NCBI GenBank assembly: GCA_949948895.1
Contig: CATLHE010000003.1
Location: 82,671-146,670, forward strand
Length of the DNA stretch: 64,000 nucleotides
From: an uncultured Christensenella sp.
GTDB lineage: Bacteria; Bacillota; Clostridia; Christensenellales; Pumilibacteraceae
Reading direction: 5' to 3'
Under the pieces are notes generated by a model. The model saw only the letters and a program-made list of their open reading frames with translations. It was not told the origin of the DNA and did no database searches. Position 1 is the first letter of the stretch, and each line of letters opens with the position of its first letter. This document shows, piece after piece, positions 46,459 through 55,800 of the stretch. Made by a program: the position numbers and the translations under genes.

Positions 46459-47055
46459 ATGAAAAAATTTAAAAGAACTTTGGTAGTTTTTGGAACGATA
46501 ATAGCAATGTTTGCTACAATTGTTCCGTTAGCAGGGTGGACAAGAGCTGATGTTAAAACAAACGAGTCTGTTACTATTTCTAATCAGTTTCAAGAAGATG
46601 AAACTATGCACTTGCAAGCTCAGGGAGACTATGGCATTATGCCTTTGTATGGCGGAAGCAAAAGTTATACATTTACATTTGCTGATGGTAAATATATTAG
46701 TTTTACTGCTTCTGCAGGAAATTGGATTTGGCCATTTAAAGATGAAGCTGTCATTACTGTAAAAGCAAATTTTGATCAGGCGTACTATAGCTTCTATGTT
46801 AGGTTTATATGGACTAATGTTTCCGGTAGGGAAACAACGTGGTCGTGTCCCGGTCAGCTTGATGAGGTTTCAGGTTACCCATTCATGTTATTGTCCAAAG
46901 AAAATGACTATACAATAAAATATACAAAAAAATGCACCGATGCAAAGGGAAATCCCGGCACTTCATGGTCTTGTGACCATATTATTGTGAGGGTATTTGC
47001 GAAAGAAGGCAATGGCAAAGTGCAAGCAACAGAGATTGGACCGGTATATTTTTAA
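46459..47055 (+). CDS. Secreted protein of unknown function, AT-rich
   Basis: A 198-residue product with a clear signal peptide (MKKFKRTLVVFGTIIAMFATIVPLAGWTRAD, cleavage near residue 30). The mature part is about 165 residues, beta-rich, Trp/Tyr/Phe-rich, with two Cys pairs (around 135 and 158-168: CPGQ, KKCTD, WSCDH), and no motif I recognise. Codon use is much more AT-rich than the rest of the window, which suggests recent transfer. It follows the operon by 60 bases, has AAGAGGAAAT before ATG 46459, and may be expressed with the transporter or from a weak promoter near 46407. A secreted antimicrobial or its decoy is possible but unproven. Confidence 0.72.
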   Translation: MKKFKRTLVVFGTIIAMFATIVPLAGWTRADVKTNESVTISNQFQEDETMHLQAQGDYGIMPLYGGSKSYTFTFADGKYISFTASAGNWIWPFKDEAVITVKANFDQAYYSFYVRFIWTNVSGRETTWSCPGQLDEVSGYPFMLLSKENDYTIKYTKKCTDAKGNPGTSWSCDHIIVRVFAKEGNGKVQATEIGPVYF

Positions 47056-47146
47056 CGTAAAAACTCATAAAGGAATCGGACGCGCGAGCTCGTTCGATTT
47101 TTATTAGACCCGATGGGAAAAAGACCTTATTAGGGCAAGTATTTTG

Positions 47147-47215
47147 CGCTCGCGTGGTTTCGAGTTCAAGTCTCGTCAATATAAAATGGGTATATGCACA
47201 AGGCATATACCCATT
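47147..47215 (+). repeat. 69-base repeat with a tRNA T-arm fragment, copy 1
   Basis: Direct copy of 47473-47541. It contains CGAGTTCAAGTCTCGTC (47161-47177), identical to the T-arm of the tRNA-Leu gene but in the opposite orientation, followed by a GGGTATATGC / GCATATACCC hairpin. The rest of 47056-47544 (489 bases) holds this repeat pair, a 21-base tRNA 3'-end fragment (47369-47389), a GGGCGC / GCGCCC hairpin near 47338-47357, and a diverged copy of the GC-rich hairpin repeat at about 47275-47325; no gene is seen. Confidence 0.75.
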
Positions 47216-47368
47216 ATTGAGTTTGTAAATATATTGATAGGAATAAACGGCAGAGAAGGGTTGCGGAGAGCGTACTTTTAAGTGCGAGCACGAGGGAGTG
47301 TAGACCCACCTACATGACCGAGCGCGAGACACGCAAAAAGGGCGCTATACGCGCCCTTATATGCCGTT

Positions 47369-47389
47369 TGGTGCGGAGGACGAGACTTG
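47369..47389 (-). repeat. 21-base copy of the tRNA-Leu 3' end (possible att remnant)
   Basis: Identical over 21 bases to 47545-47565, the CCA, acceptor and part of the T-arm of tRNA-Leu, in the same orientation and 176 bases away. Such duplications are left by integrative elements that insert at tRNA 3' ends. Confidence 0.65.
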
Positions 47390-47472
47390 TGATTTTGCAA
47401 TGCAAAATCGCCCCTACGCAGCATAGCTGCTCGGGCTCTCGCTAAAAATATGCCACAGGCATATTTTCTTAA

Positions 47473-47541
47473 CGCTCGCGCGGTTTCGAGTTCAAGCCCC
47501 GTCAATATAAAACGAGTATATGCATAAGGCATATACCCATT
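47473..47541 (+). repeat. 69-base repeat with a tRNA T-arm fragment, copy 2
   Basis: Second copy, with CGAGTTCAAGCCCCGTC (47487-47503) in place of the exact T-arm. Its hairpin GTATATGC / GCATATAC (47516-47536) lies just beyond the tRNA-Leu 3' end and on the minus strand is followed by TCGTTTT, so it probably terminates the tRNA transcript. Confidence 0.72.
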
Positions 47542-47544
47542 TTA

Positions 47545-47629
47545 TGGTGCGGAGGACGAGACTTGAACTCGTACGGTGTTACCCACAGGCTTCTGAGACC
47601 TGCGCGTCTGCCAATTTCGCCACCCCCGC
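47545..47629 (-). tRNA. tRNA-Leu (anticodon CAG)
   Basis: Reads GCGGGGGTGGCGAAATTGG on the minus strand; acceptor GCGGGGG pairs with CCTCCGC (one G-T pair). Anticodon stem CAGGT / GCCTG with loop CTCAGAA gives anticodon CAG (codon CUG). A long variable arm (TGGGTAACACCG) marks a class II tRNA, and the T-loop is TTCAAGT. CCA is encoded (47547-47545). Confidence 0.95.
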
Positions 47630-47760
47630 AAAACCACGGTAATTATACAATACCCGCAAGAGTTTGTCAAGCGCGTGGCGGGCTTTTTCGTTGCTTTGGC
47701 GCTTTGGTGATTTGGTGATTTGCTCGAATATTCTTAAATCAAGCAAATTTATAAAAGGTA

Positions 47761-47789
47761 TTGTTTTATCGTTCGCAGTATGATACAAT
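47761..47789 (+). promoter_or_regulatory. Promoter of glgCDA
   Basis: TTGTTT at 47761-47766 and TACAAT at 47784-47789, 17-base spacer, 85 bases before glgC. Confidence 0.7.
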
Positions 47790-47873
47790 ATACTCATCGT
47801 TGATATATGGGGGAAGTTTCGTGCGGTCGAAAGACTCGCATGATATTTCGCCCGACGTAAGCAAGGAGTAAAC

Positions 47874-49064
47874 ATGAAAAAGAAAAAGTGTGTCGCGATG
47901 TTGTTGGCGGGCGGACAGGGAACAAGACTGTTCGCGCTTACCGACAGAGTGGCTAAGCCCGCGGTATCTTTCGGGGCAAAGTACAGGATAATAGATTTTC
48001 CTTTGAGCAACTGCACCAATTCCGGCATAGACACGGTGGGCGTATTGACGCAGTACCAGCCGCTCATACTCAACGAGTACGTAGGCAACGGCGAGCCGTG
48101 GGATCTCGACCGCAGTTACGGCGGAGTGCATACGCTCCCGCCGTACCAAGCCAAGCAGGGCGGCGAGTGGTACAAGGGCACGGCAAACGCCATTTATCAA
48201 AATATGCACTTTTTGGACAGGTTCGATTCGGAGCACGTTTTGATACTTTCTGGCGATCATATTTACAAAATGGACTATTCCAAAATGCTCTCGGCGCATA
48301 TCGCCCGCGGCGCGGACTGCACGATCGCGGTTATCGACGTGCCCGAAAAGGAAGCGTCGAGGTTCGGCATCATGGACTACGGCGAGGATATGCGCATTAC
48401 CTCTTTCGAGGAAAAGCCCAAAAAACCTAAGAGCAATCATGCGAGCATGGGCGTGTACGTGTTTAAAAAAGACGTGCTTGTGCGCGAACTCACGGAAGAC
48501 GCCGCCGATCCCGCGTCGGCTAACGATTTCGGCAAGAACATAATCCCCAAAATGCTACGCGAAGGCAGGGGAATGTTCGCGTATTCGTTCTCGGGGTATT
48601 GGAAGGACGTCGGCACGGTATCCAGTCTTTGGGAAGCGAACATGGATCTTCTCGGCGACAAACCCGCGTTCGATCTCGACGATCCGTCGTTCAAGGTATA
48701 CTCGCGCAACGATCCGCTTCCTCCTTCGTACATAGGCGCGGGCGGGCGGTTTGAAAATTCCGTCATGACCACAGGCTGCGAGATATACGGCACGGTCGTC
48801 AATTCGGTCATAGGCGAGGGCGTTACCGTTCTCGAAGGCGCGGTGATAGAAAACAGCGTTATCATGCAGGGCTCTGTCATCGGCAAAAACGTAAAGATCA
48901 ACTACGGCATGGTGGACGAGAACGTGATCGTCGAGGCCGGCGTGGTTATAGGCGACGACAAGTCCGACAAAGACCATATCGCGCTTATCGGCAGGGACAG
49001 CGTGATCAAAAAAGGCACTGAGATCAAGTCGGGCGAGATAATAGAGCGGGGTAAAAAAGCATGA
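47874..49064 (+). CDS. glgC: Glucose-1-phosphate adenylyltransferase GlgC
   Basis: Makes ADP-glucose from ATP and glucose-1-phosphate, the regulated step of glycogen synthesis. Nucleotidyltransferase start [40 protein letters not shown], catalytic [14 protein letters not shown] with the metal Asp, and FEEKPKKP with the sugar-phosphate Lys are intact. The C-terminal left-handed beta-helix shows hexapeptide repeats ([28 protein letters not shown]). Length 396 is standard. ATG 47874 follows AAGGAGTAAAC. It overlaps glgD by four bases (ATGA). In Bacillota, GlgC works with the non-catalytic partner GlgD. Confidence 0.95.
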   Translation: MKKKKCVAMLLAGGQGTRLFALTDRVAKPAVSFGAKYRIIDFPLSNCTNSGIDTVGVLTQYQPLILNEYVGNGEPWDLDRSYGGVHTLPPYQAKQGGEWYKGTANAIYQNMHFLDRFDSEHVLILSGDHIYKMDYSKMLSAHIARGADCTIAVIDVPEKEASRFGIMDYGEDMRITSFEEKPKKPKSNHASMGVYVFKKDVLVRELTEDAADPASANDFGKNIIPKMLREGRGMFAYSFSGYWKDVGTVSSLWEANMDLLGDKPAFDLDDPSFKVYSRNDPLPPSYIGAGGRFENSVMTTGCEIYGTVVNSVIGEGVTVLEGAVIENSVIMQGSVIGKNVKINYGMVDENVIVEAGVVIGDDKSDKDHIALIGRDSVIKKGTEIKSGEIIERGKKA

Positions 49065-50170
49065 AAACACTCGGGATAATTTTCGGAAACTTACACGATA
49101 AAGACGTGGGCGAGCTGACCGCGGTGCGGTCGTTGGCGTCCGTACCGTTCGGCGGCAGATTCAGGCTCATAGACTTTGTGCTGTCCAACATGGTCAACAG
49201 CGGCATCACCAAAGTGGGCATAGTGACAAAGACCAATTATAACTCGCTCATGGACCACGTAGGCAACGGCAAGCATTGGGATCTTTCGCGCAAGAACGGC
49301 GGGCTCATCGTGCTTCCGCCGTACGGCGACGGCGATATGAGCCTGTTCAGATCGAGGTTCGGCACGCTTAAAAATATACGGCAGTTTATCAGTCATTCCG
49401 ACGAGGATTACGTCGTTATGAGCGATTGCGACAATGTGTGCAATATCAATCTTTCGGACGTATTGCAGGCGCACGAAGAAAATCACGCCGATATAACCAT
49501 AGTCGTGCGCAAGAAAGAACTCGTCAACAAAAAGCCGCGCACAATAGTGACCACCGATAAAGCGGGCAGAGTGACCGAGGTAGTCAACACCGACAAAGCC
49601 AGCGGCGAGAAACAGGTGTTTGCCAATATATTCGTTATGAACAGGCAGTTTCTGCTCGGCATTATAGACAACGCCGACGAGCTCGGCTACAACAGCTTTA
49701 CGAGAGACGTGCTTGCCCGCGGCGTAAACAAGTACAGGATATTCGCGTTTATGCAATCGGGGTATTTTGCCAATATCGACAGCCTAAGCAACTACTACAA
49801 ACATTCGCTCGAGCTTCTCGATAAAGACATACGCGACGAGCTGTTCTACCGCGACGGCGCAAACATCTACACCAAAGTGCGCGACAGCGCGCCGTGCAAG
49901 ATAGCGAGCTCGGCAAAAGTGACCAATTCCATGATAGCCGACGGCTGCGTTATCGAGGGCGAAGTGCGAAACTCCATACTCTTCCGCGGCGTAAAGGTCG
50001 CCAAGGGCGCGAAGATAACCGATTCGATAGTTTTTCAGGGCTCCGTTATCGGCAAGAACAGCAGTCTCCACTGCGTTATAGCCGATAAACTCGTGACCAT
50101 TCTCGAAGACCGCACTCTGTCCGGGCACGAGACCCACCCGTACTTTATAGCCAAGTCCGCCGTGATCTGA
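49061..50170 (+). CDS. glgD: GlgD, regulatory partner of ADP-glucose pyrophosphorylase
   Basis: GlgC paralogue that in Bacillota forms a heterotetramer with GlgC and raises its activity. The fold is kept ([41 protein letters not shown], beta-helix repeats near the end), but the glycine-rich ATP loop is replaced ([26 protein letters not shown]) and the catalytic GDHI is SDCDN, as expected of a non-catalytic subunit. Length 369. The ATG overlaps the glgC stop. Confidence 0.93.
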   Translation: MKTLGIIFGNLHDKDVGELTAVRSLASVPFGGRFRLIDFVLSNMVNSGITKVGIVTKTNYNSLMDHVGNGKHWDLSRKNGGLIVLPPYGDGDMSLFRSRFGTLKNIRQFISHSDEDYVVMSDCDNVCNINLSDVLQAHEENHADITIVVRKKELVNKKPRTIVTTDKAGRVTEVVNTDKASGEKQVFANIFVMNRQFLLGIIDNADELGYNSFTRDVLARGVNKYRIFAFMQSGYFANIDSLSNYYKHSLELLDKDIRDELFYRDGANIYTKVRDSAPCKIASSAKVTNSMIADGCVIEGEVRNSILFRGVKVAKGAKITDSIVFQGSVIGKNSSLHCVIADKLVTILEDRTLSGHETHPYFIAKSAVI

Positions 50171-50241
50171 TCGTGGTCACGCGCAGGCTCGCGCGTAGGT
50201 TATATCCTCGGCATAACTTAACAACATTATAGGAGACAGCA

Positions 50242-51810
50242 ATGCCCGTTAAAAAACAAACCACGACAAAAACGCCCGCCGCGGCAAAAACCGCAAAACA
50301 CGTAAAACCCGCCGCAAAGACAGCAGAGGGCAAGACTAATGCGGCTGTGCAAACAACGCGCGCGCCTAGCGGCGTCGGCAAAAAAGTGCTGTACGTCGGC
50401 TCGGAAGCATTCCCGTTTGCGGGCACGGGCGGATTGGGCGAAGTTTTGGGCAGTCTGCCGCGCGCCATCAACGACGGCGGCAGGTACGAAGCGGCGGTCA
50501 TACTCCCGCTTTACGGGAGTTTCCCCGAAAATCGGCGCAAAGACTTGGAGTTTGTGTGCTGGACTTTCGTTCAGCTGTCATGGCGCAGACAGTATTGCGG
50601 GCTTTTCAAGATAAAAGAGGGCAATACGGTATTTTACTTCGTCGATAACGAGTATTATTTCAAGCGCGATAGATTATACGGCTACGACGACGACGGCGAG
50701 CGTTTCGCATTTTTCAGTCTCGCCGTGCTCGAACTGTTGCCGCGCCTCGGCTTTTTCCCGAACATATTGCATTGCAACGATTGGCAGACCGCGCTCGTGC
50801 CCATTTACTACAATCTGTTTTATAGGTACAAAGTAGAAGGCTACGGCAATATTAAGACTGTATTTACCATACATAATATAGAGTATCAGGGCTGGTTCAA
50901 GCGCGACGCGCTCGGCTGGGTGTTCGGCATACCCGACGACGAGTTCGGCAGTATCGAGCACTTCGGGGAGATAAACCTCATGAAAGGCGCTATCGATTAT
51001 TCGGACGCGGTGGGAACGGTAAGCCCCACGTACGCGAAAGAGATATTGACGGGCGAGTACGGAAGAACGCTCGACGGCGATCTCGTGCGAAACGCGCACA
51101 AACTCCGCGGCATACTCAACGGCATAGACACAGTAACTTACGATCCGACGAGCAATCCCGTGCTGTACGCCAACTATTCGGCGGACGATCCGAGCGGTAA
51201 AGCGGAGTGCAAAGCGGGCTTACAAAAGATATTGGGCTTGCCCAAAGACCCGCGCGTTCCCATTATCGCCATGATAACGCGGCTAGCGGATCACAAAGGT
51301 CTGGACATCGTGCGCGACGCATTGCCGCAGATTTTGGCGCGCGGCGTGCAGTTCGTAATACTCGGCACGGGCGACGGCTACTATGAACGGTATTTTACCG
51401 ATATGCAAAACGCGTTCAACGACCGCATGCGCGCTATCATCGCATTTGACAAAACGCTCTCGCACAGGATATACTCGGGCGCGGACATTTTCCTCATGCC
51501 CAGCCGAAGCGAGCCTTGCGGGCTTTCTCAGATGATGGCTTGCAGGTACGGCACGATCCCCGTCGTGCGCGAGACAGGCGGGCTTGCCGATTCCATAGTG
51601 GACGCATACAACGGCGACTTCGGCAACGGCTACAGGTTTTCGCGCTATGCCGCGGACGATCTGATCGCGGCGGTCGATAGGGCGGTGGGGCTGTACCGCG
51701 ATTATCCCGACAAGTTCAAAGGCTTGATAGACCGCGCCATGCGCTCCGACTTCGGCTGGGACGCGAGCGCCAAAGAGTATGCGGCGTTTTATGACGACGT
51801 TTTGAGATAG
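50242..51810 (+). CDS. glgA: Glycogen synthase GlgA
   Basis: GT5 glycosyltransferase that extends alpha-1,4-glucan chains from ADP-glucose. The first 45 residues are a Lys/Ala/Thr-rich, probably disordered extension that ordinary GlgA lacks. The conserved start then reads VLYVGSEAFPFAGTGGLGEVLGSLPRA, so the KTGGL lysine that contacts ADP-glucose is Gly and the following Asp is Glu. Other sites are kept: ITRLADHKGLDI, FLMPSRSEPCGLSQMMACRYGTIPVVRETGGL. Length 522. ATG 50242 has ATAGGAGAC 6-7 bases upstream. It is the third gene of the operon, 71 bases after glgD, and is followed by a terminator. Confidence 0.92.
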   Translation: MPVKKQTTTKTPAAAKTAKHVKPAAKTAEGKTNAAVQTTRAPSGVGKKVLYVGSEAFPFAGTGGLGEVLGSLPRAINDGGRYEAAVILPLYGSFPENRRKDLEFVCWTFVQLSWRRQYCGLFKIKEGNTVFYFVDNEYYFKRDRLYGYDDDGERFAFFSLAVLELLPRLGFFPNILHCNDWQTALVPIYYNLFYRYKVEGYGNIKTVFTIHNIEYQGWFKRDALGWVFGIPDDEFGSIEHFGEINLMKGAIDYSDAVGTVSPTYAKEILTGEYGRTLDGDLVRNAHKLRGILNGIDTVTYDPTSNPVLYANYSADDPSGKAECKAGLQKILGLPKDPRVPIIAMITRLADHKGLDIVRDALPQILARGVQFVILGTGDGYYERYFTDMQNAFNDRMRAIIAFDKTLSHRIYSGADIFLMPSRSEPCGLSQMMACRYGTIPVVRETGGLADSIVDAYNGDFGNGYRFSRYAADDLIAAVDRAVGLYRDYPDKFKGLIDRAMRSDFGWDASAKEYAAFYDDVLR

Positions 51811-51831
51811 GATAATATAATATGTTTAAGA

Positions 51832-51856
51832 AAAACCCAAGCCATGCTTGGGTTTT
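51832..51856 (+). terminator. Terminator after glgA
   Basis: AAAACCCAAGC / GCTTGGGTTTT hairpin with a 3-base loop. Confidence 0.85.
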
Positions 51857-51887
51857 ATCGCTTAAAAATAAACTAATACTGCTTTCC

Positions 51888-52665
51888 TGTCATTCTGAGC
51901 CATAGGCGAAGAATCTAGGCGAACCGCCGCAGGATCGACACATAAAACAAATAACGTACTCTAACATGCCACACCTTTTCGGGTGCAACCTCAAATCATC
52001 TTCGCGCCAACACACGACAAACGTCCAACATTTGGTTGGCGGGCTTACGCCCTAGATCCTTCGGCTTCGCCTCAGGATGACAGGTGAAAATACGCGGGAT
52101 ATTCGGCTTAAAGTCTGTCTTTGTTCAATGCGCTGCATATTGTCCTCTTGTCATTCAGAGCAACGCGAGGAATCTAGGCGAACCGCCGCAGGATCGACAC
52201 ATAAAACAAATAACGCACCCTAACATGCCACACCTTTTCGGGTGCAACCTCAAATCATCTTCGCTTCAACACACGACAAACGTCCAACATTTGGTTGGCG
52301 GGCTTACTCCCTGGATCCTTCGGCTTCGCCTCAGGATGACAGGTGTCGATAGCGGGATATTCTGTTTTGCTTTTATTCGGGTGCAGAGCACAATTACCCA
52401 TAACGCCCACACACGACAGACGCCAAGCCTTTGGCTTGTCATTCCGAGCAACGCGAGGAATCCAGGCGAACCGCCGCATACACGACACGTAAAACAAACG
52501 ACAACTCATAAACGCATATTGCTTTTATTCGGGTGTACCGCAATTCCTCCGCTAACGTAAACACACGACAAAAATCCAAACGGTGTTTGGTCGGGTGCTA
52601 CGCAAAATTCTCACTTATGCTGATACACGACAAAAACAATCTGTGATTGCCAAGCGTAAGACTTG
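51888..52665. repeat. Intergenic repeat spacer C
   Basis: The 1047-base spacer between glgA and the giant gene. A block of about 200 bases (51888-52085) starts with TGTCATTCTGAG and ends with its near-inverse CTCAGGATGACA; it is repeated with few changes at 52150-52345. Each block contains one 62-base unit with hairpin CCAAC-ATTTG-GTTGG (52025-52039, 52284-52298). Further units with other hairpins follow at 52424-52438, 52576-52590 and 52637-52649. Short open frames across the block are chance readings of the repeats. Confidence 0.82.
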
Positions 52666-52720
52666 CGTCCGATATTTGGTTGGATTAACGATTATTTGCG
52701 AAAAAACGGTCGAAAAAGTA

Positions 52721-52810
52721 TTGACAAAATATGAACAATATGTTAACATTCATATGTGTAGGCATATAATTGTGAACAAATTGTTAACGAAAACGGCATA
52801 AACTGTTAAC
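52721..52810 (+). promoter_or_regulatory. Promoter region of the giant surface protein gene with repeated GTTAAC sites
   Basis: Two possible promoters: TTGACA 52721-52726 with TAACAT 52744-52749 (17), and TTAACA 52743-52748 with TATAAT 52765-52770 (16). GAACAA-N2-TGTTAAC occurs at 52733-52747 and 52774-52788, and TGTTAAC again at 52804-52810. The sites are 41 and 22 bases apart, near whole helical turns, as expected for a regulator's binding sites. Confidence 0.62.
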
Positions 52811-52857
52811 GAGAAGACCTAACGGATTGCGGGGACGCCCGCAAAGGAGAGGCAATA

Positions 52858-55800
52858 ATGAAAGAGCGGAGCACGGGCATGACGCCCAAAGCAAAGCGTA
52901 TACTCGCGATTATCGTAAGTGCGGTCATAGCGATCGCGCTCGGTATTACTTGCGCGCTGTGCCTGAGCACGGATAAGCGCAAGTCCGTAGTGGACGTAGA
53001 AGACGGCGAGGGCGTAACGACTTCCGCCGCGTTCTCCAACCTCAACGGAGACGCTTTGTTAAACGGCGTGAGCAACTATACGATTAAAACCGGCGACTAC
53101 GTAGACTATACGTATAACGGCGGGTTTTATTACGTTACGATACCTCGCGGAACATTCACGCTCGAATGCTGGGGCGCTCAGGGCGCAGGCGGCGGCAAGG
53201 GCGGTTATTCAAGAATGACCATCGTCATGAATGACCCGCAGGTATGTAATATAGTCGTAGGCGGCGCGGGCAGCGGTAGAACGGGCGGATATAACGGCGG
53301 CGGCAACGGCACTGCCGGCAACGGCGGCGGCGGCGGCGCTTCGCATATTTGTCACGTGAACCAAAACAAACTGCTCAAAAACTGCAATATGGGCAACATG
53401 GTTTTGGTCGCAGGCGGCGGCGGTGGCGGCGGCAATATATCGTATGCTCAAAGCTATGCTTCCAACGGTTTGGTCGGGCAAGGCACCAACAGCACGTACG
53501 GCGGCGGTAGCGGATATTACAGCGGCAGCGCCAACGGCAGTTACGGTCGTTCCGGCGGTAACTGGCTCAATACGGGCGCTTGGGGATATACTACGTCCAA
53601 CAGGACCAACTCGTACGGCGTTCGCGGCGGTAACGGTCTTGTACGTATAACCGTAGGCGCCGGAATCAACGCCGGTCCCGTACCCACCGAAACGGGCGGA
53701 AAAAATATCGGCTCTAAAGCGCGCGGCGGCAGCATAAACGTTACGGCTACGACCATCGCGAAAAACCCCGACGGTACGGCGAGCGCCGTATGGTTCACGA
53801 ACGGTTCTGGCAACTTGGATCTTGCGAACAGCGTCGAGCTTTACCTTAATTCGGCTTGCACGGTTTCGGCAACCAATTACGTCGACTGGACAAAAAACAC
53901 AAACAGAAGCACTCTCTCCATAACAAAGATCAAGCGCTATCCGAGAAACGGCGTCGATTATCAAACGGCGGACGGAGTTCTTACTCTGTACGTAAAAATG
54001 GTAGATAACCAAGGCCCCGCCAATACAAAGCGCGGCATGAACGCCATTCCTTTCAAGATAACCGTAACAAACTCCGATATCGCGGTGCGCACTACATCCA
54101 ATCCAAATTCGGGCGGCGTAGTTGGCAACGGCTATATTACATATAACAAAACGTCGAGCACAGGCGCGTACAGTTACAGACTGGGTTCGTCTAACTTTAC
54201 CGGTGCAAACGATATTTATAAGGATTACACGACTACCGCCGGTATATACAACCCGCTCGGCACGGGCAAGCAAACGGTATTTATAGCCAATACTTTGCAA
54301 AAACAAAATACCGCGGGATTCACGGTAAACGTAGCGGACATTTATACGGATGCGGATACCTCCTACGATAAAGTAGCTATTAAGTCGTTTACCGTTGCAA
54401 GCGGAGCGTCGTGCTATCCTACAAACTTTACGGTAACGCCCACTTTGGACTCCGAAACAAACGGTCTCTATTCGGCGCTTACTATAAAACCCACCAACGT
54501 TCTTCCCAACGGCACGATCGCGATCGCGATAACGCTCAAAGTCAAGCAGGTGGAAAAGGTCACGAAAGCGGAGATCGGTACCGAAAATTCGGCGGTCACG
54601 CTCGTATTTAAGTTTGCAAACACCCGTCCGTTCTTCGCTTCGGCGTCCGACGCGGCTAACAACGCGCACAGAAAAGCGGAGCCGCTCGTCGAGCTTAACG
54701 TGGGCGGTCCGTCTAAAGATCTTTCGCTCTCCGACTTCTTGTTCGATCCCGATAACTCGGTGTCGACTTTTGTGACGAGCAACGGGCTTAAAATCCCCGA
54801 CAAGGATTATATAAGCGTTACGTATAATAATACGGTCGTCGCTCTCACAAACTCCAATTATAACAAAGGCAGCACCGTAACAAACACATGGGAAACGGGC
54901 GAGGGCAACGCCGACGTTTGGGATAACGTCGAATTTCCCAAGGAAAAGCGCGACAGAATGATCGCTCTTGCGGGGACTGCGCAAGCGGCAAACGCGTGGG
55001 TCACGTACAGCTATGTAAACTCCACGACCATAAGGTTTACCGCGCGCGCGGCGTCGCAGTACATGTACAAACAAACGAGCCCCGCGCGTCTCGGTGATTT
55101 CTACGTTTTGGTGCGCATTGCGGATGCAGGCAATACGACCGATAACGGTATATGGTATCCCATCGCCATTAAGGTCAATTCCTCGGCGCCCGTCGAGCCT
55201 AACGTAACAGCCAACGTCACGCTCGGCTTCAACGAACAATCCGCGGGCGTGGGCGATACCGACGGCAACGGCAAAGACGGCGCGGCGGGCACGCCCACTT
55301 CGGCGTATCTCACTCCCGTCAGCTATACCGACGCAAACGGCGTGCTTCACGGAATAGGCACGACCACGCCGCAGCAGATAGGCGAGGCAAACAAGCAAGT
55401 AACGCCGTTCGTAACGGATAAAGATATATTCGCGTATCCCGCGGGAAGCGGAGTAAGCGACTTTGCGCGCGAGCTCAACGAAATAGTCGTTCTTAACGGC
55501 ACGACCGCAAACGCCGTGATAGACACCGTGTACACGGACGAATTCTTTACCGTGACGCTGGTGCCGCTTTACGCGCATAAACGCGTATTCGAACTGCTTA
55601 CCGCCGATCAGATGGCGAACATGCATATAAGCGAGCTTGTAGGCGAGGAGCGAAACGGCGTATCCAATGCGGACGATATCCGCAAGTTCTACGGCTTGAA
55701 GGTAACCGCCAAGAGCGGCACGGACAATTACTATTACGAGTTTGACGTCAAGGTTGTCGATTCGCACGGCTCCAAGAACGACGCGGTGCGCGTGTACGTC

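Noticed and set aside
51870..52700. Short open frames in repeat spacer C (up to 158 codons)
   Set aside because: They read through tandem repeat units and both strands look equally open; no start signals.
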